Assembly (NCBI GenBank): GCA_019671005.1
Contig: CM033723.1
Span: 19,731,254-19,795,253, forward strand
DNA length: 64,000 nt
Source of the DNA: Hibiscus mutabilis
Taxonomy: Eukaryota; Streptophyta; Magnoliopsida; Malvales; Malvaceae
Reading direction: 5' to 3'
Position 1 is the stretch's first letter, and every line of letters begins with the position of its first letter. A program made the position numbers and the translations under genes. This document shows positions 42,407 to 54,503 of this stretch, one piece after another. The notes under the pieces are model-generated. The model ran no database searches. It was not told the origin of the DNA and saw only the letters and a list, made by a program, of their open reading frames with translations.

Positions 42407-43057
42407 CTATGACAACATATGCTTAACTTGCAATTCAGCCAACAACTCACCTTCCCGTGTCACACTCAACTTCGCAAGCATCACCCTAAGCTCAACCGCT
42501 ACCTTAAGACTCAACGCATCCGCAACAACAATGGCCTTTCCAGGATGATTCTCAATTGTCAAGTCGTAATCCTTAAACAACTCCAACCACCTTTGTTTCC
42601 TAAGGTTCAAATCCTTTTGAGACATCAAATATTTCAAACTCTTATGATCCGTGAAAACCGCACACTTCTCACCATAAAGGTAGTGTCACCAAATCTTCAA
42701 GACAAACACCACAACTGCAAGCTCCAAACTGTGAGTTGGATAGTTGCGCTCATGAACCTTCAACTGCCACGACGCATAGGCCACAACCTTTCTATCCTGC
42801 ATTAGCACACAACCCAAGCCAACATACAACGCATCACTACAAACCATAAACTCCTTCCCAGATTTCAGTTGAATCAACACAGGAGCATGTGTCAAAACCT
42901 CTTTCAACTTCTCAAAACTCTGATGCTGCTTCTCTATCCACATGAAAAGAACACTCTTCTGCAGCAACTTTGTCAACGGAGTTGCGATACTAGAAAACCC
43001 CTCCACAAAACGGCGATAATAACCAGCCAACCTAAGAAAACTACGCATCTCCGACAC
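42407..43057 (-). pseudogene. Element F: RNase H domain
   Basis: Two frames. 43057-42686 has the end of RT (SFLRLAGYYRRFVEGFSSIA), WIEKQHQSFEKLKEVLTHAP, KEFMVCSDALYVGLGCVLMQ and YPTHSLELAVVVFVLKIW. 42637-42407 has MKYLMSQKDLNLRKQRWLEL and GKAIVVADALSLKVAVELRV. The first catalytic Asp (SDA) and Glu (LEL) remain. A break near 42680 separates the halves. Confidence 0.88.
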
Positions 43058-43815
43058 GATCTTAGGTTGTTTTCAATTGAGAATAGCCTCAATTTTCTGT
43101 GGATCAACACGAATACCCTCCGCGAAAACCACATGTCCAATAAACATCACCTCCTTGAGCCAAAACTCGCACTTGCTCAACTTAGCATACAACTTATTAT
43201 CCTTCAATACTTGCAGCACAATCCGCAAATACAGATCATGCTCTTCCTCGGTATGAGATTACACGAGTATATCATCGATAAAAACCACCACAAACCGATC
43301 AAGGTATTCATGGAACACCCTGTTCATCATGTCCATGAAAGCCGCCAGGGCATTCGTCAGACCAAACAGCATCACCAAAAACTCATAATGCCCGTACCTC
43401 GTACGAAATGCCGTCTTATGCACATCCACATCCTTTACCTTCAACTGGTAATACCCCGACCTTAGATCAATCTTCAAAAACACTGTTGCCTCGCAAAATT
43501 GATCAAACAAGTCATCAATCCATGGCAACGGATATTTGTTCTTCACCGTCAACTTATTCAACTGACGATAATCAATGCACATACGCATTGATACATCTTT
43601 CTTCTTCACAAAAAGAACCGGAGCACCCCAGGGAGAAATACTTGGCCAAATGAACCCATAATCTAACAACTCCTGGATATAAGAATTTAACTCTTTCAAC
43701 TCCTTCAGTGCCATCCGATAAGGAGCAATAAACACCGGAGTTGTACCTTCGTATGTCTCACTATGAAATTCCACCTCCCTATTCGGAGGTAAACCTGACA
43801 ACTCTTTAGGGAAAA
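43058..43815 (-). pseudogene. Element F: reverse transcriptase
   Basis: One open frame of 180 codons (43801-43259): LPPNREVEFHSETYEGTTPV, APYRMALKELKELNSYIQEL, SPWGAPVLFVKKKDVSMRMC, RQLNKLTVKNKYPLPWIDDL, KIDLRSGYYQLKVKDVDVHK, FGLTNALAAFMDMMNRVFHE and VVVFIDDILV, where a stop truncates it just after the catalytic FIDD. The thumb region (43060-43250) is readable in pieces. It is the longest RT frame here and lacks only the C-terminal third. Confidence 0.92.
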
Positions 43816-44330
43816 CTTCCGAATAATCAATATATCTTGAATATCCTGCACCCGAACACTTTTGGCTTCCGTATTCATAACAATAGCCAAATAGGCTTGG
43901 TAACCATCAAACATCATTCTCTCCGCTCGAGAAGCTAACACAACATTGGACAGAAATTTCATATTCTCACCAACCACCACAACCTCAAAATCATCGGCCA
44001 ACTTTAGAGAAATCCTTTTAGACTCACAATCCACCACCGCCTTGTGCTCACTTAACCAATCCATACCTAATATAACGTCAAACCTATGAACCAACAACTC
44101 TATCAAATCCGTAGCAAATTCAAGACCTTGCACTGTCAAAGGACAACGCCTGTACAACCTTCTAGTTGTAACTGTCTCCCTAAAAGAACTAGTTGCCAAC
44201 ATCCAAAATCTCAACAGGAACATTCAACTATGATGCATGCTCACTTAAAATATATGAATGAGTAGACCCCGAATCAATCAAAGAAAATAGCGACAAAGAT
44301 TGTAAGGTAAAAGTACCTACGATCACATCA
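43816..44330 (-). pseudogene. Element F: aspartic protease
   Basis: The catalytic block FSLIDSGSTHSYILSEHA lies near 44240-44290, then a frame change near 44220. An open frame 44223-43705 has SSFRETVTTRRLYRRC, LTVQGLEFATDLIELLVHRF, VILGMDWLSEHKAVVDCESK and the linker MMFDGYQAYLAIVMNTEAKS. It then runs out of the RT frame near 43830. Retropepsin remnant. Confidence 0.87.
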
Positions 44331-45625
44331 GTGTCGTTGCGTCCCTCCCAATGAACATAGATCTACGTTGGCCCACCATTCTTCGATTGTACAACAACAG
44401 CATGAGCCACAACTCTCTGACCATCCTCGCGCCTTTGAAAATTACCCCTGCCACGGCCTCGACCCCTAGTAAGTACAACAACCCAAACAAGTACATCACC
44501 CATAGCTCGAGGATAGTCACGCTTCATGTCACCAGGAGATCCACATATCCAGCAACTCATGGTATTTCCTCAACACTCACCCGTGTGGCTTCTACCATAA
44601 CTCTTACACTCAGGCATAATACGAACACCTTGGTTACCATGGCCAACACCGCCACCTCGCCTATGATCCAACTTATGCCTCTTATCACAAAAACTCCTAT
44701 TCAACTTCCCAAAATTGCCAAAATCATCACATGCTTATTCTAGCTCATGCCCGAACATTATCCAGCTACCCTCAAGGACTGCTCAATATCCTTAGCACGA
44801 TTCACAAGCACATCAAAATCTGTATAGTCCGCAGCCAACATGTATGTTTTGATATCCTTCACCAACCTATAGCGAAACCTGTTGCACTTCTCAAGATCAT
44901 TCAAAACCAACTCTGAGGCATACTGACTCAAACAGACAAATTTCACCTCATATTCAGCCACGAACATGCCACCCTATTCCAAGACCATAAACTCCTATTT
45001 CCTCGCATCCAGATACTGAGGGGCAAGATACTTTTTCTTGAAAGCTCTACGAAAGAACTCCCAAGTTACATCCACCTCTGAAACACTAGCAATTGTGGTC
45101 ACCCACCAATGATAAGCGTCACCATGCAACAATGACACGGTACAACCCATCTTACTCTCATCAATACAGCCCATCTAATTTAGAATACGAATCGTACTCT
45201 CCAGCCAACCCTCGGCTACCTTGGGGCACAAACCCCTGAACTCAATACCTTCCAAACTACGGAGACGTTCTAAGGGTAACCCTTGATTAACTACCACAGC
45301 AGGTGTCGATGCCTGTACATGCACTCCAGCCATCGCTGCTTGAAAAGTTCATATTAATGCTTAAACCAACAGAGTCAAATCACCAAACACTGGCACTTGA
45401 TGAGCCTGGGGTACACCACCAGCCCCAACATCAACAGGCGGAACCAATAGAGGAGGAAAAGGTAAAACATTAGGGGGATTCTCTTCCTCAACATTGTTCT
45501 GCCCAACTTCAGCATTACCAGCCATTGAACGTGTCTTACGTTGAGCCATGCTATCAAAAGCATCAAAACACATTAAAGTAAGGCTAACATAAGGCAAAGG
45601 ATCCAAGACCATCTTATAAAACACT
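44331..45625 (-). pseudogene. Element F: gag
   Basis: N-terminal frame (45624-45361): LPYVSLTLMCFDAFDSMAQR, ENPPNVLPFPPLLVPPVDVG, HQVPVFGDLTLLV. Capsid piece (44967-44758): FVAEYEVKFVCLSQYASELV, YTDFDVLVNRAKDIEQSLRV. Zinc knuckle CWICGSPGDMKRDYPRAMGD at about 44500-44560, in which the His is Met and the last Cys is Tyr. Tail RGRGRGRGNFQRREDGQR. Several frameshifts in 44970-45360. The intact MARRD/MAQRK-type start motif matches E. Confidence 0.87.
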
Positions 45626-45762
45626 TTAAAACCTCGTCAGTAGGCAATTTGTTCCTAATTCATACCCAACACGATATAAATCAAACACCATACACGTACA
45701 CAAGCACCATGCATAACAACCAATGATAATCAGTCAAACAACAACATCCCAACCTTTCGTAA

Positions 45763-45778
45763 CCTGGCTCCAATACCA
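45763..45778 (-). other. Element F primer-binding site (initiator tRNA-Met type)
   Basis: The minus strand reads TGGTATTGGAGCCAGG, five bases from the LTR edge at 45784. Two changes from the C element's site. Confidence 0.85.
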
Positions 45779-46214
45779 ACAAATATAACCCCATTGGCCT
45801 GCCCTAGACGCCCGACTGAATTGAGTGAGCTACATTAGGTTTGCCGAAGTAAACTAGAGAAGGGTTACGAAAAGTAAGTCCATTTTTTTCCTTTTTATCT
45901 TATCTAGATGCAAGTTATTAATCATACATGTCCATACTCGCAGCATGTGAAATTTAGAAGAAAACAAATCATGAATAGGCGGCCAATTGCATCACATTCA
46001 TTACGAGGACAAAAACGTAAATACTTGAATTATTCGTCCAAAAATTGAAACTAAAGTTACCAATCCTCAATTAGTCCATTTACACTCCCACATATCAAAT
46101 TTCAGGTCAGTATGATCATCCATCTGTATTCAATTACATTTTCAATACTTAGGGACTAAAACGCAAGAGACCAGAAACTGGTTTCCATGACATTACCTAT
46201 AAAGAATGCCTCTC

Positions 46215-46505
46215 GTACCGATACGAACAGCAACGCGTATTGGTACACAATGTACCGCATTATTACTCCACGTCAGCTTGTTCATTACAAAAGTTGTATC
46301 GGTATGAGCCCTTGGTGTTCCGGTACACGGTTTTCCCTCAAAAAGTGATTTTCTAGTGACGAGTCCCCATACCGATACACTCTATTCCAAACCAGTAAAC
46401 AAAGCTTAAATTTCTTATCTGTATTGAAACTTAAATACCTGTACCGATCCTGAACGCCTTGATATGCCTAGCCATACCGATACGGTCCCTTGCATATCGG
46501 TACAC
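46215..46505. repeat. GTAC-motif cluster in F 5' LTR
   Basis: Copies of CGTACCGATACG, CCATACCGATAC, TTCCGGTACACGG and TATCGGTACAC, more degraded than in E. Confidence 0.72.
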
Positions 46506-47261
46506 ATAGGCCTGTATGTCATTTTTATCTGGTTTTCACTCAAATCTAGATGCATTTAGATCCCAACAACTTGCATTCATGGATATAAACATTCAACAAT
46601 ACATATACCAATACTTGTACCATGGTTTAGCAACAAAACATGCTTATGCTATCATAAAGATTACTCTAGAGGCATACTCCCTAAAACACTCCACCAAACA
46701 TTCCAAACTGCTCAAATAGACATTTACCAGCACAAGCATCAAGCCAATATCACTTCAGCACCCAATTGAACATGTTATGATCATCAAAGCATGCCATCCA
46801 AGCAAGACCATCTAGATGCATACCTAGGCAACCTCATAATATCTCAACCATGGGTAACGATGCACAACAAACTTAACAACATTAATCAAACTCCGAAATC
46901 ACAGTATTACACATGCTCAAAACTAGGGAATAACAGAATTAAAAAGCCCAAAATCCATGGCAAACACATTTCCTTAGTAACCAAAAACATTAACCGAGTT
47001 CATACTCAAAATTGCTTTGCCTCTTGGATCACTACGACTTTGCTTCTGCTGCCCCAAGCCTTAATGCTTTGCATCATTAGGAAAAAGAGAGCATAAGCAC
47101 TTTTTCTTAGTGAGGATGCTCTTAAAATAATGATGCATTAAAACCCTTAAAAACCAACACTTGTTTTCAAACCATGTTTACAACCTAAGCAACTTCCAAT
47201 GGTTCCAACTCAAACCATGCATATCAACCATATGTAAAGCAATGTATATACCACATGCTTA

Positions 47262-47418
47262 AACCCCCCAAAGCATTTTATACAAAACCATGCTTGAATT
47301 CCAAAGCATTAAATACAAAACCATGCTTAAATTCGAAAGCATTAAATACAAAACCATGCTTAAATTCCAAAGCATTAAATACAAAACCATGCTTAAATCC
47401 CAAAGCATTAAAAGTATA
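47262..47418. repeat. 33-bp minisatellite in F 5' LTR
   Basis: Five copies of a 33-base unit containing AAACCATGCTTAAATTCC and AAAGCATTAAATAC. The unit length is a multiple of three, so one frame reads a repeated NTKPCLNSKAL peptide; this is a by-product, not a gene. E's LTRs hold two copies of a related AAAATGCTTTGGGATTTAAG unit near 24008 and 37137. Confidence 0.88.
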
Positions 47419-49455
47419 TTCATCAATAGAATTCTCATTTATTGGCAATTATAGTGACCTCGGATAGTCGACCACTATCCTTGACTAGCAGACTACTAAT
47501 CTTTAGTTAACCGGCTGTTAACTTTACACATCGGATACACGAATCTCCCTTAATGACCTACTATCATAAAGACTACCCCATGTCGACCGTATGACTTTAC
47601 AACCTTGCCGACTGCAAGCTTCACATCAACAAGGGGAACCGGCCGCTCAACCCAAGTGATAACAACATAGTCCGAATAGCCGACCGCTATACCTCAAGGA
47701 CTCTTAACCACAATCAATTTTTTAACATATTATAGTGCACTTTATCCTATGGCATGCCAACTATATCCAAATGTTTTCTCAAATTGTCACATAGCCAATA
47801 TATCATTTACAAAACCATTTACTCACTGTTTTACAATACATTACACAAAATCCCCACATATGCAAATCACATTGCCATAGCATTATTACATTCCTGACTG
47901 AAATCAAAACCAATGCTCACTAGCATTTCATATACTTTTAAACCACTGCTTATGTACACAAAATCATGCATTTACAGTAAGTAAATCAAACCATGTTTAC
48001 GACCAAAACATGAATCACACATGCTCATATTCGATCTAATATTAAAGAGCAAAGGAGGGAAACTTACTTCCAAGCTTAGGTAAGTGTTTCAAACTTAACC
48101 TAAACTTCCAAAACCACTTTCAAACCTTTGAAAGACTTTTAAGACGGTTTCCACTCACAGATTTCACTTCGCCTTGCTTACTACCGCGAAACAAGCTCCC
48201 AGCAAGCCACAACCACCTCAAGATGCTACGTCTTGATTATCCTCTATTTTGTCCACACAAAACCAGAGGAAACATGCATTAAACTCTCTGTTTCAAACCA
48301 AAATCTCGCAGCTCTCAAGATGCCCACTCAAAACTCATCCAAAATTTATCGAAATCAACCTCAAACATTTCTCAATCTTAACCCATCCATAATAAAACTG
48401 TTCAATACATCAAATAACATCTAAAAACCCTTTTACAACATCCTTTTACTTCCAACAAAGATTAATCCTCCAAAAACCATTAACTAACAACCTAAACAAT
48501 AGAGATTCAATCAATTTTAGGATTCCATTATTAAAAACAACTTATCCACGTTATAATACATCCATAATAAGATTGAAATCAATCCTTAACACTGGAAAAA
48601 TAGATCCACTTTGAAAATCACAAGATTCCATCAATTAACCCTCAATTAAGCAAAATTCCATAATTAATCAATTAAAATCTGTTAGAAAGCATATATAAAG
48701 AGTCAAGAACTTGGGAATTTCAGTAAAGAACCTTTCATTAGATGAGAAAAAAGAAACTTAGGTCTAATGAGTGAGTTTCTCCTTAATTGGATGTTTTCCT
48801 CTTGAAAAACAATGAAATTCAATAAGATTTTTGAGAAAACAAGTTAAATAATCTTTTAAAAAATCAAAGGATAAAGAAAAAAGATCATTACCTTGTGTAA
48901 CCCTTAACGTATATTCGTAGACCGAATATACATTAAAGATGTTACAGAGTTATTAAGAAAAACTTGACTTGAATATTATTTTTTTTCAAACTTTATCTTG
49001 TAGTCTAACCATTTTCGGTTTTAAATTAAAAACTACGTCAGTCTATAGAAGCTAGTTTTAACCCTGAATTGTTTTATAAAATTTATAAATGTGTTATTGA
49101 AATAAAAATATAATTCAGGGAGAAAACTATATACCCTGTCTAGACCTTTTCTTGATTTTAAAATTACTACGCGATTAGGGTTAAACTATGCTTAACTATA
49201 TCGAAAAATATAACTACTTATAGCAAACCAATTTCTAAATTCATACATTGTAATAGTGCATAAACACATTATAAACTTAAGATTACAAAACAGTTTGTCT
49301 CTTTAAATCCACTACATATATGTACATGCCCACTAGACATCTAACTTACAAATTAAGATGTACATACCGTGATTACTAATGTAACTTGATTTTCCAATTT
49401 AATAGCTCCTTCTTGCCATTCTACTTGAGAGAACCTACGTGTGAAATAACACATG

Positions 49456-49471
49456 CTAAGTACGAACTTAG
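49456..49471. other. LTR hairpin, H copy
   Basis: CTAAGTACGAACTTAG, 6-bp stem; reverse complement of the J copy at 12322-12337. Confidence 0.5.
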
Positions 49472-49654
49472 TGAGGCAATAATCTTATTTATCAAAACAT
49501 AAATTAAGCAATACATGTTATACATTAACCTAGCATAGTTTCTGTCTAAGGTAGTATCGTACTAACAAGGTTTTCATAGTCAGTCAATATTCATGTGCAA
49601 GTCATAATTTTTCTAACTTAGTCTAGTTTTCAATATTCCATCATTATCAAGTAA

Positions 49655-50205
49655 ATCATATATATGGCATAGTTCACATACATGGAATATTTCATACACA
49701 TGGCATAATTCACATGCATGACATGATTTATATATATATATGACATAATTCACATACATGACAAACTTCATATACATGGCATAATTCATATATATATGGC
49801 ATGAATTATATACATGGCTGAATCCATTTACATGTCATAATTCATATACGTGGCATGATTTATATACGTGACATCATTCATATACATGACTTAATTCATA
49901 TACATAACATGATACGTGTACATGGCATAATTCATATGCATGGCATAATTCATATACGTAACATAATTTGTATACATGTCATGATTCATATACGTGACAT
50001 GATTCATATACATAACTTGATTCATTTACATGAGATGATTCTTTTACCTGACATGATTCATATATGTGATTTAATTCATGTACATGGCATGTTTCGTATT
50101 CATGGCATGGTTCATATACATGGCATGGTTCATATTCATGACATTCTTCATATACATAACATTATTCGTTTACATGACATGATTAATTTACGTGACATGA
50201 TTCTT
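49655..50205. repeat. Minisatellite, unit about 21 bp (CATGATTCATATACATGACA), in H 3' LTR
   Basis: About 25 copies with variation at a few positions (CATGG/CATGA, TACATG/TACGTG). Because the unit is a multiple of three the frame at 49855-50271 stays open for 138 codons and reads a His/Ile-rich repeat; not a gene. The H LTR copy at 61604-62105 has a near-identical array. Confidence 0.9.
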
Positions 50206-52631
50206 TTATCATTGCCCAAAGTACGCTATATGAGATCGAGGTACGCGAGTCATCTTGAAATGACACCATAGTGTCTAACGTGAACGTGAAGATGGGTATG
50301 TACTCGGGGACGCTCTTTGCTCCCCATAAACATGAAGCCCCTCGACAGTGCACTCGGGCACAATGGGCGTGGATCCCCAGGGTGCATGTGACACAATCAT
50401 TTTGTCACAATATCTGTTTGATAACATGAACATGAGGGTGCAGCTGCTAAAGACTCTATGGCATTCCAACTATACCATGGACTCTCATACACAATACTTG
50501 GGCATTTATTTCATCTTCAACTCAACATCATAATCAATCATACATATAGACATTTCATATTTCATGCTTCATCATAAATATTCATGGTAAACATAGATCA
50601 TCATCATTTCTCAGACTAGCCATTCATACTTCATATTCTATTTAATTTACCTTTATTGCAACATACATTAACTCAACATATATAGATAATGCAATACTAT
50701 TTTAAATGAAGGTCGACTATTCGCAAGTCTTCCTAATTGCATTTTAAAACATATAAATGCAGTCACCTTGGCCATGTAATGGTATGCCTCACTAAGCTTA
50801 CACGAGTTTCCTTTTCTTTCTTTTTTTTATCATTTGGTTCTCCTTCAATCTATTTTGGAACTGTATAAGACCAATCGAACATATAGATTACCATTTTTGA
50901 ATTCGACTTAAATCTAACATTGCTAACTTGATTCTTAAACATAACTATTCGTATATAAATTTTTTTGAAAATTTCCCCAATATTCTTCAAAGTTGCCGAA
51001 TGGTCCCTAGGTCCTTAGTGACAATTTTGAACATTAAACAATTGTTCAAGCCCTATTTGAAAATTTTCCATAATTAATTACTCATTTTGGACTATTACCT
51101 TTTTAGTCCTCAAACTTTATAAAAGTGACATTTTAGTCACTACTTCACTTTTGTACATAAATTCATGTACAAATAAACCATTAATCTATTTTCTAACATT
51201 CTTGAAATTTTTCCTTCAACTTTATTCAATTTAGTCCTTCACTGTACTTTTATTTTGAAATAGGTCCCTCATATTTCCTTTCTTGACATATCAATCCCTT
51301 AACTTTCATAACATGCTTGAATCTTCAATTCTATAAATTTTCCATAAATTCAAGACCAATCCTGATTTTTTCCTAAATTGCCGAATTGGTCTTCAACTTC
51401 CAAAATTTTTCATTTTGGTCCGTAATCATCAATTCAAGCTAATTTAATCAGAACTCATCCATTATAATATAAAAATAAAATTTTCAACAATTTCCCCTAA
51501 TTTTCTCAATCTCTTTGAAATGGTCCTTATAATTTCAATTGGGGAAATTATTTAATTTAACATCAAATTCAAGCTCTCAACATCATAATCCAATCAATAT
51601 CATCCTTAATTTAGCTTACTAACCAAAACCCTCCAAATTTTAGGGTTAGGTTTTATAACCTTATTCATGGAATTAATCCAAATTCAAACTTGATTTCATG
51701 TCTATATCATCATTTCTACTAATCACAACTTTAATTCCATCATCTTCAATATCATAATCATCCTCATCCATAAAGATAACTTATACTCAACTTAATCAAA
51801 CAAAATTACCATCAAAATGTAGAGAATCAAGCATAGATCACTTTACCTTAATCAATTTTGCTTGAGAATTAGCTTTGATTCTTCAATTTTAGACTTGAAA
51901 TTTGAAAACTCTCTTTTTCCCCCTTCTTTCTTGGTTTCGAACAGCATGAAAGTAGATGAGAAAGATTTTTCTCATCTTTTAATTGTTTTAATCCATATGT
52001 AAAGTTAAATGAATTTAACTAGTGAAAATTTCTGATTTGCCCTTTTTATCCAATGGCCAAGATTCAATCTCATCAAAAATCAATGGCCATGACCTATTCC
52101 AAGTGTTATTCACCTTTCAAAATTGCCCTAAAAGTTCCAAAATATTTCAAAAATGGCATCCATGGCAAATGACCAATTTGCCCTAGAACTAGACTTTACT
52201 TACTTACATGACTTAAAATTGCCATTCCATAAAAATCGAACCAAATTGGTTCCATTCTAACCAGCCTCCTTCCCAAAATATCATAAATTTTAATTTATGA
52301 TATTTATTCGATCCAATTATTTGAATTTCACTCAATACGATTTCCAAATTTCCTTTCTTTGAGCTTTATTGCTTTATAGCCATTCCATCATAATCTAACT
52401 AAATCTAGTTAGAACTCAACCAAAAATAATAAAATATTTATAAAATAATATTTTATGAATTTTCCATAATATTTGGAACTGTCTTTAAAATTTTAATTCG
52501 ATCCGATATACCGACAATTTCCTTGAATTTTTATCGGATACATTTCCTCTTAGAAATCTTATCTCAACAATCCATTACGAATATTACTGACTTAAACTGA
52601 ATTCTTTGTATCAGTCAAAATATCGAATATG

Positions 52632-52690
52632 GGACCTTCCCAGTAGGTCACCCATCTCTGTGCTACTCTGGTTTGAGCACGGTTAACAAT
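52632..52690 (-). promoter_or_regulatory. 5S rRNA-like module in H LTR
   Basis: The minus strand reads ATTGTTAACCGTGCTCAAAC, CAGAGTAGCACAGAG, then ATGGGTGACCTACTGGGAAG. It follows plant 5S rRNA from the A box region through GGATGGGTGACCTCCTGGGAAGT, with the intervening GAGAGTAGTACTAG block also recognisable. It is the clearest of the three modules in its 3' half. It lies 218-276 bases inside the LTR start, in sense. Promoter activity is inference. Confidence 0.78.
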
Positions 52691-52908
52691 TTTTATTCGA
52701 TTCAAAATTCGAATAATTTAAGCCTCGTATGAAAAATTCGGGTAACACAGAAATACCACCCTTGGGGTGAACTATCCATTTACGGGGTTAAATTACATAA
52801 CTTTTAAAAATTACACTTTGGTACCTAAACTTTTCCCAAGTTTACACTTTAACCCCTAAACTTTCAAAAATTATATTTTAGTCACTAAACAAAATTTGGG
52901 ATATTACA

Positions 52909-52937
52909 ATTCCTCCCCTTAAGAAAATTCATCCTCG
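52909..52937 (-). other. Element H polypurine tract
   Basis: The minus strand reads TTTTCTTAAGGGGAGGAATTG up to the LTR start TGTAATATCCC. Same pattern as in J. Confidence 0.75.
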
Positions 52938-54060
52938 AATTTTCAACGTTTACCCGTTTCAATCAATTTCATATATTACTTATTCATTCTATCTTCAGTT
53001 TCCCAAATGATTTTCTTTACTTTATGATTTCTCGAGAGGATCTTAACCATTGAAATTTTCTTATTCTTTAATTCTTTGACTCTGTATGCTAAGATTTTCA
53101 TTGCTTCTTCTTCATACGTCAAATTCGATCGCAGTTCAATTTCTTCAAAAGTAAATACATGTGAAGGATCTGACTGATACCTCTGAAACATGGGTACATG
53201 AAACACATAATGAGTCTTGTTCCTATTTGGAGGTAAAGCCATTGGTTCGTTTTTCTTCTTGTTTGTATAGACCTTTTGTCAAACTACGACGGCCTTGAAA
53301 TTTTGCTGAATAATCTTTACTTTATCCTCCGTGTCTTGTTTTAAATCAACTCATCCAACGTTTGAGTTATTCTTGAACATTTCGATCTTATAACTCGAAC
53401 CAATTAAGAGAAGTTTGGCACTTCCTTCCATACAATGCTTTGAAAGGTGCCATCTTGATACTTGCTTGATAACTATTATTATAAGCAATTTCCGTTAGAG
53501 GCAAGTACTTTTCTCATGATTTTGCAAACTCAATTATACAAGCTCTTAACATGTCTTATAGAATCTGTATGATCCTTTCAAAATGCCCATATGTTTGTGG
53601 ATGAAAAGCTGTACTAAAATTTAGTTTAGTACCTAAAGCTTCAAATAACGTACCCCAATACCTTAAAGTAAACCTTGGGTCTCTGTTTGACACTATCGAT
53701 GCTGAGACAACATGTAGTCTTACTATTTCTCGAACATAAAGTTCTGCATATTTATCTTGCGAAAAATCCATTCAAACTGGAATAAAGTGAGCAAACTTGT
53801 CAAACAATCCATAATGACTCACATTGAATTCTTTTTACTTGATGTAGCTGACAATTCCATTATACAATCTATCGTTACTCGTTGCCATTTCCATTAGGGA
53901 ATAGAGATAGGCTGAAGCAATCCAGAAGGTATTTGGTCACAGTTTCGAGTCTTTATATCTTGATACATCTTATTACTCCTTGGGTGCATAGTCAATGGAC
54001 TATAATGGGCCTCTGTTAATATCTCTTTCTTCAGATTATCATTGTCAGAAACATATAGTT
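52938..54060 (-). pseudogene. Element H: integrase with chromodomain
   Basis: Reading down: LYVSDNDNLKKEILTEAHYS, LTMHPRSNKMYQDIKTR (zinc region; the Cys pair is deleted), ITSGLLQPIS-like, VTIDCIMELSATSSKK (first Asp in TID), QDKYAELYVREIVRLHVVSA and IVSNRDPRFTLRYWGTLFEA (second Asp), FSTAFHPQTYGHFERIIQIL (Glu), then IASIKMAPFKALYGRKC-like, YVFHVPMFQRYQSDPSHVFT and a chromodomain tail SMVKILSRNHKVKKIIWETE. The catalytic triad is traceable. Stops and frameshifts are frequent (for example near 53555, 53340 and 52975). More diverged from family 1 than family 1 copies are from each other. Confidence 0.85.
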
Positions 54061-54503
54061 TACCTTAGTAATATAATCAACCATTTGGCTTAATTTCATA
54101 GTCCTGTACTTTTCTAGTTTCAGCTTGTCTCCTCTTTTCAAGACATTTTTCACCCATAGACTACAAATCTTTGAATTGATCCAATAAAGTTGACTTTAAC
54201 TAACATTCTACTATTAAGGAACCATCTAGAGCCACAGACAAAGTCTTTTGACTAAAAGTATCTTTCACTACATTAGCCTTCCCAGGCAATCATCGATAAC
54301 CACATCATAATCCTTTTTAAAATTCAATCCATTTTCATTGTCGCAGATTCAGATATTTTTGTGTCATTGGATACTTAAAATTTCATGATCCGTGTAAATA
54401 TGACACTTTTTACCATATAAATAATATCGCTAGATTTTCAAAGCAAATCACAGTTGCCATTTCCAGGTCATGTGTTGAATAGTTCCTTTCATGAGTTTTG
54501 AGC
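54061..54503 (-). pseudogene. Element H: RNase H end and linker, cut by element K
   Basis: From 54503 down: LKTHERNYSTHDLEMATV, a frameshift, LAILFIW, FKYPMTQKYLNLRQ, LPGKANVVKDTFSQKTLSVA, then the linker KSTLLDQFKDL. This is the second half of RNase H. At 54503/54504 the reading is broken by TGTAACACCCC of element K; the first half and RT are not found on the far side. Confidence 0.8.

Larger units (their letters stand above)
39506..48895 (-). mobile_element. Element F: Ty3/gypsy chromovirus, family 1
   Basis: Minus strand, complete in internal order: partial 3' LTR (39506-40948), polypurine tract, INT with chromodomain, RH, RT, PR, gag, PBS (45763-45778), 5' LTR (45784-48895, interrupted by H). 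The distal end of the 3' LTR is replaced by the opposed LTR of G; the distal ~500 bp of the 5' LTR would lie beyond H and is not in the window. Confidence 0.9.
45784..48895 (-). repeat. Element F 5' LTR (3,112 bp up to the H insertion)
   Basis: Outer edge TATAACCCC at 45784 (TGTAAC with one change), next to the PBS. Contains the GTAC cluster (46215-46505), AGGAAAAAGAGAGCATAAGC near 47080, a 33-bp minisatellite (47262-47418) and a block with CGACCGCTATACC-like motifs (47465-47700). At 48895 it is cut by TGTAACCC of element H; the missing end matches 40457-40948 in F's 3' LTR. Confidence 0.9.
48896..52908 (-). repeat. Element H 3' LTR (4,013 bp)
   Basis: Edges TGTAACCC at 48896 and GGGATATTACA at 52908, next to the polypurine tract. 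Contains the hairpin at 49456-49471, a 20-bp minisatellite (49655-50205), an ACACCATAGTGTCTAACG tract near 50265 shared with S, and a 5S-like module at 52632-52690. The rest is AT-rich and non-coding. Confidence 0.9.
48896..54503 (-). mobile_element. Element H: family 2 Ty3/gypsy chromovirus, 3' part
   Basis: Minus-strand element inserted in F's 5' LTR: 3' LTR (48896-52908), polypurine tract, INT with chromodomain and part of RNase H up to 54503, where element K is inserted. RT, PR, gag and PBS are not present. A segment of the same LTR returns beyond K at 61604-64000 and is probably H's own 5' LTR. Possible target duplication on the left is CCTTG (48891-48895); the right partner is outside the window. 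Confidence 0.88.

Noticed and set aside
42869..43465. 198-codon plus-strand open frame
   Set aside because: Antisense to F's RNase H and RT on the minus strand; its content mirrors conserved RT codons and has no domain of its own.
47255..47467. Repeat peptide NTKPCLNSKAL
   Set aside because: Reads the 33-bp LTR minisatellite of element F; not a protein.
49855..50271. 138-codon open frame with a His/Ile repeat (HIHGMIHIH-like)
   Set aside because: It is the translation of the 21-bp LTR minisatellite; the unit is a multiple of three so stops are avoided. No start context and no homologue outside the array.
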